A stretch of DNA of 64,000 nt. It comes from Lachnospiraceae bacterium. GTDB taxonomy: Bacteria; Bacillota; Clostridia; Lachnospirales; Lachnospiraceae. A program made the position numbers and the translations under genes. This document shows, one piece after another, positions 16,715 to 25,063 of the stretch. A model generated the notes under the pieces. The model saw nothing but the letters and a program-made list of their open reading frames with translations, ran no database searches and was not told the origin of the DNA. The first letter of the stretch is position 1; every line of letters starts with the position of its first letter. The stretch covers positions 16,077 through 80,076 of the forward strand of contig JAGPFR010000009.1 of assembly GCA_018056425.1 (NCBI GenBank), written 5' to 3'.

Positions 16715-17112
16715 TCTTTGATACGGTCTCATCCGTGATCTGGGGTTTGATCTGCCATGCGGCAAATCTTGACCATCTGAATTTCTTCTATGTAAATCAT
16801 GAGAACACAGTTCCGTTTAATCTGATGACTGGAGTTCTTCTCGGATTCGGATATGCTCTGTTTGAATTACCCAACAGCTTTTTAAAGAGAAGATTGGATA
16901 TTACACCCGGAAAGACTATATCCGGAGGATGGAAGGTGTTTTTCATTTTCCTCGATCAGGCGGATTCGATTTTCGGCTGTGCACTTGTAGTATGGTTATT
17001 CTACGATCTGGGTATAGGATTGTATCTGCTTTACGTTCTTATAGGAGCACTTACGCATATTATCGTGAATATGCTTTTATATGTTTGTAAGCTTAGAAAA
17101 AACCCGTTTTAA
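16633..17112 (+). CDS. CDP-archaeol synthase (CarS)-like membrane protein, N-terminally truncated
   Basis: The frame carries the CarS/DUF46 signature KNFRDGKRIFGENKTWKGF (residues 5-23) followed by four hydrophobic segments and LDITPGKTISGGWKVFFIFLDQADSIFG. Family members are about 170-190 residues and have at least one membrane segment before the signature; here the protein begins four residues before it, inside the truncated GNAT. The gene therefore appears to have lost its natural start. A possible internal start at ATG 16633 has GAGGAGG 13 bases upstream, so a shortened 159-residue protein may still be made. Family members transfer CTP to lipid alcohols. It opens a tight operon with the next three genes. 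Confidence 0.7.
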   Translation: MDMGKNFRDGKRIFGENKTWKGFIGYLIFDTVSSVIWGLICHAANLDHLNFFYVNHENTVPFNLMTGVLLGFGYALFELPNSFLKRRLDITPGKTISGGWKVFFIFLDQADSIFGCALVVWLFYDLGIGLYLLYVLIGALTHIIVNMLLYVCKLRKNPF

Positions 17113-17127
17113 CAGTTGGAGAAAAAC

Positions 17128-17682
17128 ATGATCATCAAACTTGCAGTCGACGAACAAAGAGAAGAGAAGCTCGGAAATAAGGGAAAGTTCCTGCTTCAGA
17201 TGAAGAAGCAGGGATTCAATGTCCCCGGCGGTTATATTCTTGATACGGATATATATGATGAGATCATTGCCGCAAATAAAATCGATTCTTCTGTCAGGAG
17301 TGCTCTTGAGAAACTAAATACGAAAAATGTAAAAGAAGTTTCGGATGAACTGATATCAATATTCGAAGGGGTAAAGATCCCGTCAGATATCACTGCACAG
17401 ATAGACGGTCTTGCATCTGATGACAAGCTGTATGCGCATGATGTTAAGGACAAAATCCTCGTAACCAAAATGACCGATCCGGGATGGGTATTTCTGCTTG
17501 CTTCGGCTAAGGGCGTCATATCGGAAAAAGGATCGCTTTTGTCTCATACAGCGATAATATCGAGAGAATTAAATATTCCTTCCGTTGTCGGGGTCGACAG
17601 ATTAACTGACACCGTAAAAACCGGCGACCTTATAAGAATGGATGGCGGAACAGGTAAAATAGAAATACTCGGGAGAGCATAA
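17128..17682 (+). CDS. Miniature PEP-synthase-like protein (PPDK_N fragment plus phosphohistidine domain)
   Basis: About 184 residues from ATG 17128 (GGAG at 17118-17121). Residues 1-45 match the start of the PEP synthase/PPDK ATP-grasp domain (LGNKGKFLLQM, VPGGYIL). Residues 105-184 match the swivelling phosphohistidine domain, with His140 in KGSLLSHTAIISREL. The several hundred residues of ATP-binding and PEP/pyruvate-binding sequence that normally separate these are gone. The open frame is intact, so this is either a domesticated mini-protein or an in-frame deletion derivative. The stop overlaps the ATG of the next gene (TAATG). It could act as a phosphocarrier if it still folds. Confidence 0.7.
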   Translation: MIIKLAVDEQREEKLGNKGKFLLQMKKQGFNVPGGYILDTDIYDEIIAANKIDSSVRSALEKLNTKNVKEVSDELISIFEGVKIPSDITAQIDGLASDDKLYAHDVKDKILVTKMTDPGWVFLLASAKGVISEKGSLLSHTAIISRELNIPSVVGVDRLTDTVKTGDLIRMDGGTGKIEILGRA

Positions 17683-18746
17683 TGGAAATCATAAGTGTAG
17701 GATTGGATAAACAAAATATCAAAAGATTCGTTGATCTTCCAAAAAAGCTTTATTCGAAGAAGGATAATATGGAGAGTGCTTCCCAGATGAAATCTCTTCT
17801 GGAAAAAACACATCCTTTGTCCAAGTATTTTACGCTCGATGCATATCTGATATTAAAAGAGGAAGAAACCGTCGGGCGATTTGCTATCACGACATATGAA
17901 AATGATACAAACGCATATCTCGGATTTTTCGAGTGTATCAATGATAAAGAGGTTTCATCTTTCCTGTTTACGGAAGCAGAGAAAATATCACGTGAAAAGA
18001 AATGCATAGAGATAATCGGACCTGTTGATGCATCTTTCTGGCTTAAGTATCGCCTTAAGATCAATAAATTTGATCTGCCTCCCTATACCGGAGAACCCTA
18101 CAACAAAGATTATTATCTTGATCTGTTCCAAAACAGCGGATACATGGTGTGCGAACATTACACTTCGAGTGCATTCCGAAGTGTCGGTGAGGACTATGTG
18201 AATGAGAAATTCGAAAACAGATATAAAGAGTTTCTTGCTCAGGGCTACGTGATCGAAAGCCCTAAAAGGGAAGACTACGAAAAGGCTGTTGATGAGGTAT
18301 ATACGCTGATCACTGAACTATACAGTGATTTTCCGATATACAAAAACGTTTCGAGAGAAGACTTTTGCGAAATGTTTAAAAGCTATAAAACCATCATGAA
18401 CATGAGTATGACCAAGATGGCATATTATGAAGGCAGGGCAGTGGGATTCTATATAAGCCTGCCTGATTACGGGAATACAGTTTATCATGCAGGACTCCTT
18501 GATATACCGGGAATACTCAGAACCAGGAAGAGCCCGAAAAAATATGTAATGCTCTATATGGGTGTTGATCAGAATCACAGAGGCCTCGGAAAAGCACTGG
18601 TTTATTCGATAATGAAGGAACTGATGCATAACGGACTTCCAAGCATAGGAGCATTGGCAAGAGACGGCAAGGTAACACAAAACTATGCTGACGAAGAAAA
18701 AACAGATATTTATGAATATGTTCTTCTAAAACATCCACTGGTCTGA
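17682..18746 (+). CDS. GNAT superfamily N-acyltransferase-like protein
   Basis: This 354-residue cytoplasmic protein has two GNAT-like halves. The N-terminal half has FVDLPKKLY and a long TYENDTNAYLGFFECINDKEV region, as in the YghO/N-acetyltransferase-like family. The C-terminal half has VMLYMGVDQNHRGLGKALVYSIMKEL, the acetyl-CoA motif, at about residues 285-310. The ATG overlaps the previous stop and the next gene is 22 bases on. Together with the PEP-synthase-like and AMP-ligase genes this looks like a small acyl-transfer pathway; substrates are unknown. Confidence 0.75.
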   Translation: MEIISVGLDKQNIKRFVDLPKKLYSKKDNMESASQMKSLLEKTHPLSKYFTLDAYLILKEEETVGRFAITTYENDTNAYLGFFECINDKEVSSFLFTEAEKISREKKCIEIIGPVDASFWLKYRLKINKFDLPPYTGEPYNKDYYLDLFQNSGYMVCEHYTSSAFRSVGEDYVNEKFENRYKEFLAQGYVIESPKREDYEKAVDEVYTLITELYSDFPIYKNVSREDFCEMFKSYKTIMNMSMTKMAYYEGRAVGFYISLPDYGNTVYHAGLLDIPGILRTRKSPKKYVMLYMGVDQNHRGLGKALVYSIMKELMHNGLPSIGALARDGKVTQNYADEEKTDIYEYVLLKHPLV

Positions 18747-18768
18747 ATCTGAGAAAGGTGGGATTGAA

Positions 18769-20232
18769 ATGGAAAACACACTTGAGAATTTTCTGAAAGA
18801 CGATTATTCGAAATGGGGTAAGAGAAATTATCTTCATGAAAAGAAAGAAAACGGATTTGAACCGGTTACTTTTGCTTCATTTATAGAGAATGTAAATTAT
18901 CTTGCTTCATATTTCGTTCATAACGGATATAAAGACAAGATCATAGGTATCTTAGGACCCAACAGTATCGAGTGGATGATATCCGATATCGCCATAATGT
19001 GTTATGTCGGCGTAAGTGTCGGGTTTAACAAAGACTGGTCATATGAAAACATCGTTTATTCGGTCACAAAATGTGAGCTGTCTGCGATCATATATGATGA
19101 AAGGCAGGCAGAAACGGTCGACAGATTAAGAAAAGATTTTCCCGATATCAAATTCATATCCGTTCAAAATGATTTTGCGGCTTGTCTTGATGAGGGAAAG
19201 GAAAAACTCGGCGAACTGTTTTCACTTGAGGGACGTGAAGAAACAACTCCCGCAAAGGTTGTGTTTACCAGCGGAACAACTACATTCCCCAAAGCGGTAA
19301 TGCTTTCGATCAAAAATGTTTTCTCGGGATGGAGATCGCTTGGCAGAAGAGTACAGGTTTCAGACGAAGACATATGTTACCTTTTCCTTCCGCTTAATCA
19401 CACGTATGGTGCGATATACAACTTTGTTTATTCGCTTGTCTTTGGCTTTGAAGTATATCTTGCCGGATCGGTTAAAGAAATGGCACAGGAGATGATGGGC
19501 ATCCATCCTACGATCTTCTGCGGCGTACCGCTCGTGTTCACAAGATTTATAGAAGGCTCCAAAGCGATGGGAGTTCCTCTTGCGGCTCTCTTCGGAGGAA
19601 AAATGAAGTACTGCTTCTGCGGAGGTGCAAAGCTTTCTGCAGAAATGAGAAACGAATATAAAGAGGCAGGCATATATATGATGAATGCCTATGCACTTTC
19701 CGAGACATCTTCCGGTTTTTCCATCGACTATCCTGGTGAGGAAGATGCAGAAAGCGTCGGAACTCTTTTTGAAGATATTGAAGCCAAGGTCATTGATCCC
19801 GATGAAGACGGATACGGTGAACTTGCGGCAAAGGGAGATAATATCTTCTGCGGATATATGAACGATGAGGGAGCAACAAAAGCAGCGTTCGACAAGGACG
19901 GATATTTCCTCACGGGAGATATCGGATGCATCAGGAATAATAAAGTGTATCTCAGAGGAAGAAAGGATACCAGAATTGCTCTTTCAAACGGAGAGAATGT
20001 GTCTGTGAATGTTCTTCAGGAAAGAGTGATGGCTCTCAATGAAAACATTAAAGCTGCCAAAATATATCTTCGCGATAACATCCTGACCGCCGATATGTAT
20101 ATAAAGGATCTTGAGTCACATTCGGACAGAGAGTTCTGGCAGAAGCTCATAGATGAAATGAACAAAACCGTAACGCCTTTTGAAAGGATCGGAAACTTCA
20201 ATCTGTACGGAAGCGAAAAGATATTAAAATAA
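18769..20232 (+). CDS. AMP-binding acyl-adenylating enzyme (acyl-CoA synthetase/ligase family)
   Basis: This 487-residue ANL-superfamily enzyme has the nucleotide loop VVFTSGTTTFPKAVML (about residue 165), the A5-type motif AYALSETSSG, the A7 motif GYFLTGDIG, a hinge RGRKDTRI, and a shortened C-terminal subdomain ending at GSEKILK, whose Lys is in the position of the catalytic lysine. It would activate a carboxylic acid as acyl-AMP. AAAGGTGGG at 18751-18759 precedes the ATG. It is the last gene of the CarS/PEP-like/GNAT/ligase run; no carrier protein gene is visible beside it. Confidence 0.87.
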   Translation: MENTLENFLKDDYSKWGKRNYLHEKKENGFEPVTFASFIENVNYLASYFVHNGYKDKIIGILGPNSIEWMISDIAIMCYVGVSVGFNKDWSYENIVYSVTKCELSAIIYDERQAETVDRLRKDFPDIKFISVQNDFAACLDEGKEKLGELFSLEGREETTPAKVVFTSGTTTFPKAVMLSIKNVFSGWRSLGRRVQVSDEDICYLFLPLNHTYGAIYNFVYSLVFGFEVYLAGSVKEMAQEMMGIHPTIFCGVPLVFTRFIEGSKAMGVPLAALFGGKMKYCFCGGAKLSAEMRNEYKEAGIYMMNAYALSETSSGFSIDYPGEEDAESVGTLFEDIEAKVIDPDEDGYGELAAKGDNIFCGYMNDEGATKAAFDKDGYFLTGDIGCIRNNKVYLRGRKDTRIALSNGENVSVNVLQERVMALNENIKAAKIYLRDNILTADMYIKDLESHSDREFWQKLIDEMNKTVTPFERIGNFNLYGSEKILK

Positions 20233-20252
20233 AAGAAACGCATATAAAAACA

Positions 20253-20279
20253 GCTATCCCGGTTAACGACCGAGGTAGC
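20253..20279 (-). terminator. Terminator of the MBOAT/SGNH operon, shared with the convergent ligase operon
   Basis: GCTATCCCGGT pairs with ACCGAGGTAGC (one mismatch, one wobble). Read on the minus strand it is followed by TGTTTTTAT, a good tail; on the plus strand the tail is only GTTTTCC. The stem overlaps the SGNH stop codon. Confidence 0.65.
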
Positions 20280-21204
20280 CGTTTTCCATCATGTACCTGG
20301 TGATCTTGGCCTGACCCAGACAATTAAAATGCTGTGAATCCATCCAGTCGGTTTCGTCATTAATGCCGATGGCATCAAGTTCATAAAACAGATTATGGAA
20401 TTCCACTCCGTTTTCTTCGGCAAGCTTTCCTGTATAGTTGAACATGCTCTCGCGAAGCAGAAGATCCTGCGTACAATATTCATCGTACAGATACAGACCG
20501 TTAAACGGTGCCGCATATAGGATGAGCTTTACATTGTTTTCTTTACACAGTTCAAACATCTTCAGAAGATATTTTTCCATCTCTCCCGGGATCGGTTCGG
20601 TCACTTCGGGATCCTGAAGAGGTATCTCTGCACCGATAAAGATCTGTGCATTGAAGAATGTGCCACGGTCCGATAACGGGAAATCTTTGAAGTCCGCTTC
20701 ATCAAGCTCCTTCCATCTTGAGTGGAACATACCGAGAGGAAGAAGATAATAGATTTGCTGATCCTTTTCCACAAGATCGTCCAATGCTTCTTTTCTGGCA
20801 TTGCATCTCGGGAATCCGTCGAAGAAACAGTGGTCCATTCCGGCAAGCGTTCTGAAATCATTGGCGACATAACTGATCTCAAATACTATCGTATCGGGAT
20901 GCTTTAACTCGATCGCTTCCATGGCCGCGTAATATGACATCGGAACAGTCTGCGCACTGGTTGCAAGCATAAAGGATTCGATTCCGTACTCGTCATAGAG
21001 AAGATCCGGATTGATTGAGCAGAACTGATGCGAGGTTCCGATAAAAACAATGTCCGCATGCGCTGGATTCCACTTTGCGAATTTATCCTGTGCTCCTTCG
21101 TATTCTTTGTTCCTGAATACAAAATTCATGCACACTAAAGCCGCTATAAGCAGGGCATTGAACAATATGAAAAGAATTATGGACTTGATCTTTTTCAAAT
21201 TCAA
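20263..21204 (-). CDS. SGNH/AlgX-DltD-like accessory protein of an MBOAT system
   Basis: This 313-residue protein has an N-terminal signal anchor (about residues 8-28) and an extracytoplasmic SGNH-type domain: DIVFIGTSHQFCSINPDLL is block I (GTSH in place of GDS), and YELDAIGINDETDWMDSQHFNCLGQAKI carries the DxxH pair. Such partners sit next to membrane-bound O-acyltransferases and acetylate surface polysaccharides or teichoic-acid-like polymers. It starts 6 bases downstream of the MBOAT stop on the same strand. Confidence 0.82.
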   Translation of the reverse strand: MNLKKIKSIILFILFNALLIAALVCMNFVFRNKEYEGAQDKFAKWNPAHADIVFIGTSHQFCSINPDLLYDEYGIESFMLATSAQTVPMSYYAAMEAIELKHPDTIVFEISYVANDFRTLAGMDHCFFDGFPRCNARKEALDDLVEKDQQIYYLLPLGMFHSRWKELDEADFKDFPLSDRGTFFNAQIFIGAEIPLQDPEVTEPIPGEMEKYLLKMFELCKENNVKLILYAAPFNGLYLYDEYCTQDLLLRESMFNYTGKLAEENGVEFHNLFYELDAIGINDETDWMDSQHFNCLGQAKITRYMMENGYLGR

Positions 21205-21210
21205 AGCTCC

Positions 21211-22680
21211 CTAAAACTGGAAATAGATAAACTGTGTTGCATCATAATCCGCACCGTATACGCCGAAAATAACGATAATGATGATCGCGGCAAAAACGGT
21301 AAGGAAAGTAAACCATGTATTCTGACGGTAGAGATCGGATAAGATATCCCTGCCTTTTTTCTTACATATATCGATCAATGTCATGAATAACATTGCAATG
21401 AGAGCAACATTCAGTTCCTTGGCGTCCAATCCGATCGAAAGTATGGAGTCGTTGAAAAACTGCCAGGGCCTGATCGATGTGATCATCAGTCTGATGATAT
21501 GAAGCGCCTGCCCGGTGCTCTGCGCCCGGAAGAAGATCCACAGAATTGTTACTATGATGAAATTGATGAATATTCTGAGTATGCGGGTGGCGAAAGTATC
21601 TGTTTTTAAGTTGAAAGTTTTTAATAACTGTTTTGCTCCCGGAGTAAAGATTTCTTCTGATACTCTGAGCACGCCGTGAAGGAGACCCCAGACCACAAAA
21701 TGCCATGCTGCGCCGTGCCAGAGACCGCTTGCTATGAATACGATCATGATATTGATGTATTTACGAATGGTTCCTTTTCTGCTTCCTCCGAGAGGAAAAT
21801 ACAGATAATCCCTGAACCACCCGGTGAGCGACATGTGCCATCTGTTCCAGAAATCCTTGATGCCCATCGACAGGTAGGGGGTGTTGAAGTTATCGCAGAT
21901 CTTAATACCCATTACTCTTGCGGCACCGATCGCGATATAAGTATATCCGGCAAAATCACAGTAAATCTGTATCGAGAAAAATGCCGCAGCAATCGCAAGC
22001 TGGAATCCGTTAAATGAGGAATATTCACTTACATCAAAAACGTGATCTACCGAGATCGCAAGCCTGTCGGCAATGATCATCTTAAGAAAGTACCCGTAAA
22101 GCATCGTATAGACGCCTTTGATAAAGTCTTCCTTATTCATCAGATCTTCGTTATCAAGACGTCTGATCCTTGCAAGAAGATTCTTCGATCTTTCTATGGG
22201 GCCTGCAACAAGCTGAGGGAAGAATGAAACAAAGAGGGCGTAACGCGCAAAATTACTCTCGGGCTTTTCGCCTCTGTAGACATCGATCAGGTAACCGACT
22301 GCCTGAAAGGTATAGAATGATATTCCGACCGGGAGAAGAAAACTGACGGTGGGCATATCCTTTCCGGTTATCTTGCCGAGAGTCTCCGAGAAGAAATTGA
22401 AATATTTAAAAACAAAAAGGATTCCGAAGTTGACGATCAGAGCGGCGGCAACGGTAAGTTTTTTGTCGTGATCTGTTTTGAGATTACCGATCGCAAGGCC
22501 TGCTCCGTAGGTGACGGTTACGGATATGAGCAGAAGTACCACATACGAGACATTCCAGCACATATAGAAATAAAGACTCGCTGCAAGAAGCAGATATACT
22601 CTTGCTTTGCGGGGCATTACCATGTACAGGGCTATGCAGATTGGAAAAAATACCAGAAAAGAAAGAGAATTAAAAAGCAT
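21211..22680 (-). CDS. MBOAT family membrane-bound O-acyltransferase
   Basis: About 489 residues with 10 or more TM segments. The start MLFNSLSFLVFFPI at 22680 is typical of the DltB/AlgI group and is preceded on the minus strand by GAGG; an in-frame ATG 45 bases upstream is less likely. MBOAT landmarks are FLLPVGISFYTFQAVGYLIDVYRG, PQLVAGPIERS and the catalytic-His region ASGLWHGAAWHFVVWGLLHG. It would move acyl groups across the membrane onto an extracellular glycan with the downstream SGNH partner. Confidence 0.93.
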   Translation of the reverse strand: MLFNSLSFLVFFPICIALYMVMPRKARVYLLLAASLYFYMCWNVSYVVLLLISVTVTYGAGLAIGNLKTDHDKKLTVAAALIVNFGILFVFKYFNFFSETLGKITGKDMPTVSFLLPVGISFYTFQAVGYLIDVYRGEKPESNFARYALFVSFFPQLVAGPIERSKNLLARIRRLDNEDLMNKEDFIKGVYTMLYGYFLKMIIADRLAISVDHVFDVSEYSSFNGFQLAIAAAFFSIQIYCDFAGYTYIAIGAARVMGIKICDNFNTPYLSMGIKDFWNRWHMSLTGWFRDYLYFPLGGSRKGTIRKYINIMIVFIASGLWHGAAWHFVVWGLLHGVLRVSEEIFTPGAKQLLKTFNLKTDTFATRILRIFINFIIVTILWIFFRAQSTGQALHIIRLMITSIRPWQFFNDSILSIGLDAKELNVALIAMLFMTLIDICKKKGRDILSDLYRQNTWFTFLTVFAAIIIIVIFGVYGADYDATQFIYFQF

Positions 22681-22780
22681 ATTTTCCTCGCATGCATTGT
22701 GACTTCCAAGTTCAAAGTATATCACAAATGTATTCGAGGGGCATCTATGGTTTGCCTGCAGGCTGTGATATTATTGATTT

Positions 22781-23662
22781 ATGGAAAAAGAAACCCTCAC
22801 AATCGGATCAAGACCTTGCATATCCTATTTTGAACCGGATCCGGAGATGCTGCTTATTCAGCCTTCCTCGCAGGATGAAGAAGGCTTTCTCGATAAGCAG
22901 GTCCAAAAGATAAAAGAGCTGTCTGCACGCTCATTTATAATGGTTTCTTTTCACATAGATGACTGGAATAAGGAATTGTCACCATGGCCCGCACCTCCCG
23001 TGTTCGGAGACAACGGATTCGGGGACGGGGCGAAAAAGACGCTTGAATATGTGCTTGATGAGCTGATCCCGAACGTAAAAAACAGGTACGGATTAAAAAA
23101 TGATATTCCGGTTGTTTTGGGAGGATATTCGCTCGCCGGACTGTTTTCTCTGTGGAGTATGGACAGTGTGAAGGACAGAGAAAAAATCCTCACACAGGTC
23201 GGATATATGCCCTCGGAAGCATGGTTCTATGATTCCATGAAGGTTTCGGAAGTAATATCTTATGCCGCGGATATCAGAGGCATCGATTGCAGCGAAGAAG
23301 CGGGGAAGCTTTGTGAGAGACTTAAAGTAAACACAAATAAGAAGATCAGGGAATTATCATACGGAAACAAGAAAAAGGTCAGCATAGTATGTGCTATGCA
23401 GCATAAACCGAAGCTGTTCATATTTGATGAACCTACCGGCGGTCTCGATCCCCTTATGCAGAGAAGCTTTTTCGAGCTTATCACGGAATATGTCGATCAG
23501 GGAGCCACCTGTCTGTTATCGACTCATGTCCTGACCGAAGTAAATAAATATTGCAGGCATGCCGCGATAATGCGGGAAGGAAAGCTTACCATGCTGGAGA
23601 GTCCCAAGATAGATGATGAAGAGTTTTTGAAATTCTATGAGGAAACGGAGGAAGAGGCATGA
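22781..23662 (+). pseudogene. In-frame chimera: esterase N-terminal half joined to ABC-transporter ATPase C-terminal half
   Basis: The 293-residue frame is two half-proteins. Residues 1-128 are the start of an alpha/beta-hydrolase esterase up to just past the nucleophile elbow GGYSLAGLF (Ser117); the Asp/His end of the triad is missing. From about residue 131 it is the second half of an ABC ATPase: Q-loop at TQVGYMPSEAWFYDSM, signature ELSYGN (191-196), Walker B LFIFDEPTGGLD (212-223) and H-loop STH. There is no Walker A. The last four bases overlap an ABC-2 permease gene, so the lost parent was that permease's ATPase. An in-frame deletion is the simplest reading. ATP hydrolysis and esterase activity are both unlikely. 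No clear ribosome site precedes the ATG. Confidence 0.8.
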
Positions 23663-24450
23663 ATAAGATATTTAAACAAGAGCTCAGACTGAATCTGAAA
23701 ATGCTTCTTATCTGGAGCCTTGCCGTTGGCGGAATGGGTCTTTCATGTATATTGCTCTACAAGACCATGGAAGGTGACATGAAAGAAATGGCAGATATGT
23801 TTTCAAACATGGGTGCTTTTTCGGATGCATTCGGAATGAGTACTTTGAGTATAGCTACCTTAAAAGGATTTTTTGCCACGGAAGTCGGAGCGGTTCACGG
23901 GCTTGGCGGAGCTTTGTTCTCAGCTCTTGTCGCGGCAGGAATGCTTTCCAAGGAAGAAGAACTTCACACCGGCGAGTTTTTGTTTTCCATGCCGGTATCG
24001 AGAAAAAAGATCGTAGCGGCAAAAGCACTATGCATCCTGGTAATGCTGCTCATCTTTACCGTGATATGCGCCGTGCTTTATATATGCGGATTTGCAGCGC
24101 TTGGAGAAGAACTTCCCGTCACCGAATTTACCATATATATGTTCATGCAGTTTCTGATGAATCTTGAGATCGCGGGGATCTGTTTTGCGATTTCCGCCAT
24201 GTCATCCAAGACTAGGATCGGTGCAGCGCTGGGTCTTTCGCTTATGTTTTATGCTTACGATCTGATCGGACGCGTCGTTCCCGATATGAAGGGCTGTTTG
24301 TTTGCCGGACCTTTTTCGTATTCCAATGCATCCGAGATATTCTCGGGAGAAGATATCCGCACCGGGGCCATACTTTTCGGAATTGCGGTCACGGTAATTT
24401 TTACGGCGTTTTCATTTGTTTATTTTGATAAAAAGGATCTGGCTTCATAA
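23659..24450 (+). CDS. ABC-2 type transporter permease
   Basis: This 263-residue protein has six predicted TM segments, a TM1 after a short basic start, an extracellular loop with GDMKEMADMFSNMGAFSDAFGM, and the cytoplasmic EELHTGEFLFSMPVSRKKIVAAK segment that typically couples to the ATPase. It overlaps the chimeric ATPase gene by ATGA. With its natural ATPase lacking the Walker A half, the transporter is probably non-functional unless another ATPase serves it. Confidence 0.85.
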   Translation: MNKIFKQELRLNLKMLLIWSLAVGGMGLSCILLYKTMEGDMKEMADMFSNMGAFSDAFGMSTLSIATLKGFFATEVGAVHGLGGALFSALVAAGMLSKEEELHTGEFLFSMPVSRKKIVAAKALCILVMLLIFTVICAVLYICGFAALGEELPVTEFTIYMFMQFLMNLEIAGICFAISAMSSKTRIGAALGLSLMFYAYDLIGRVVPDMKGCLFAGPFSYSNASEIFSGEDIRTGAILFGIAVTVIFTAFSFVYFDKKDLAS

Positions 24451-24469
24451 GTAATTACCTTATCTGTCA

Positions 24470-24505
24470 AAAGCCCCTGCGTGCATTACCGCACGTGGGG
24501 GCTTT
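24470..24505 (+). terminator. Probable terminator after the ABC permease
   Basis: AAAGCCCCTGCGTGC pairs fully (15 bp, two G-U) with GCACGTGGGGGCTTT around a 6-base loop. The T tail is short, but the stem is very stable. Confidence 0.65.
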
Positions 24506-24576
24506 AGTGTTCTTGATTCCTATTCGCAAAAAAGCTAAACTTAAGAATGTGTTATTTCAGATACGGTTACGGAGAA

Positions 24577-25062
24577 ATGAGAAAAACAACTCTTTGTTAC
24601 ATATTTAAGGAAGACAAGGTTCTTCTCTTATATCGAAATAAAAAAGAAAACGATGCGAACGAAGGTAAATGGATCGGCGTCGGCGGAAAGACCGAGGAAG
24701 GCGAAACACCGGAAGAGTGTATGAAACGCGAGGTGTCAGAAGAAACCGGCCTTACCGTTACAAAGTATCATTTCCACGGAATCATAAAATTCATATCCGA
24801 AATGTGGGACGATGAGGAGATGTATCTGTTCAGCGCATCGGAATATGAAGGCAAGATAACCAAACCCTGTGATGAGGGAAAGCTCGAGTGGATAGATAAG
24901 AGCAGGGTATTTGACCTGCCCATGTGGGAAGGGGATAAGTATTTTCTTAAACCTCTTTTGGACGGAGATGACAGTATAAATATGATCCTCAGATATGAGG
25001 GCAAGGGTCCTGAAGAGCATCTGGCGGAAGTTGTAAAGCTTACGGCCGGGGCGGGGAGATAA
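24577..25062 (+). CDS. NUDIX hydrolase (8-oxo-dGTP diphosphatase-like)
   Basis: About 161 residues starting MRKTTLCYI at 24577; an in-frame ATG at 24547 would add ten residues. The complete Nudix box runs GGKTEEGETPEECMKREV then SEETGL. Proteins with this WIGVGGK context resemble MutT-like 8-oxo-dGTP diphosphatases that clean the nucleotide pool. The stop is directly followed by the TTG start of the next gene. Confidence 0.85.
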   Translation: MRKTTLCYIFKEDKVLLLYRNKKENDANEGKWIGVGGKTEEGETPEECMKREVSEETGLTVTKYHFHGIIKFISEMWDDEEMYLFSASEYEGKITKPCDEGKLEWIDKSRVFDLPMWEGDKYFLKPLLDGDDSINMILRYEGKGPEEHLAEVVKLTAGAGR

Positions 25063-25063
25063 A

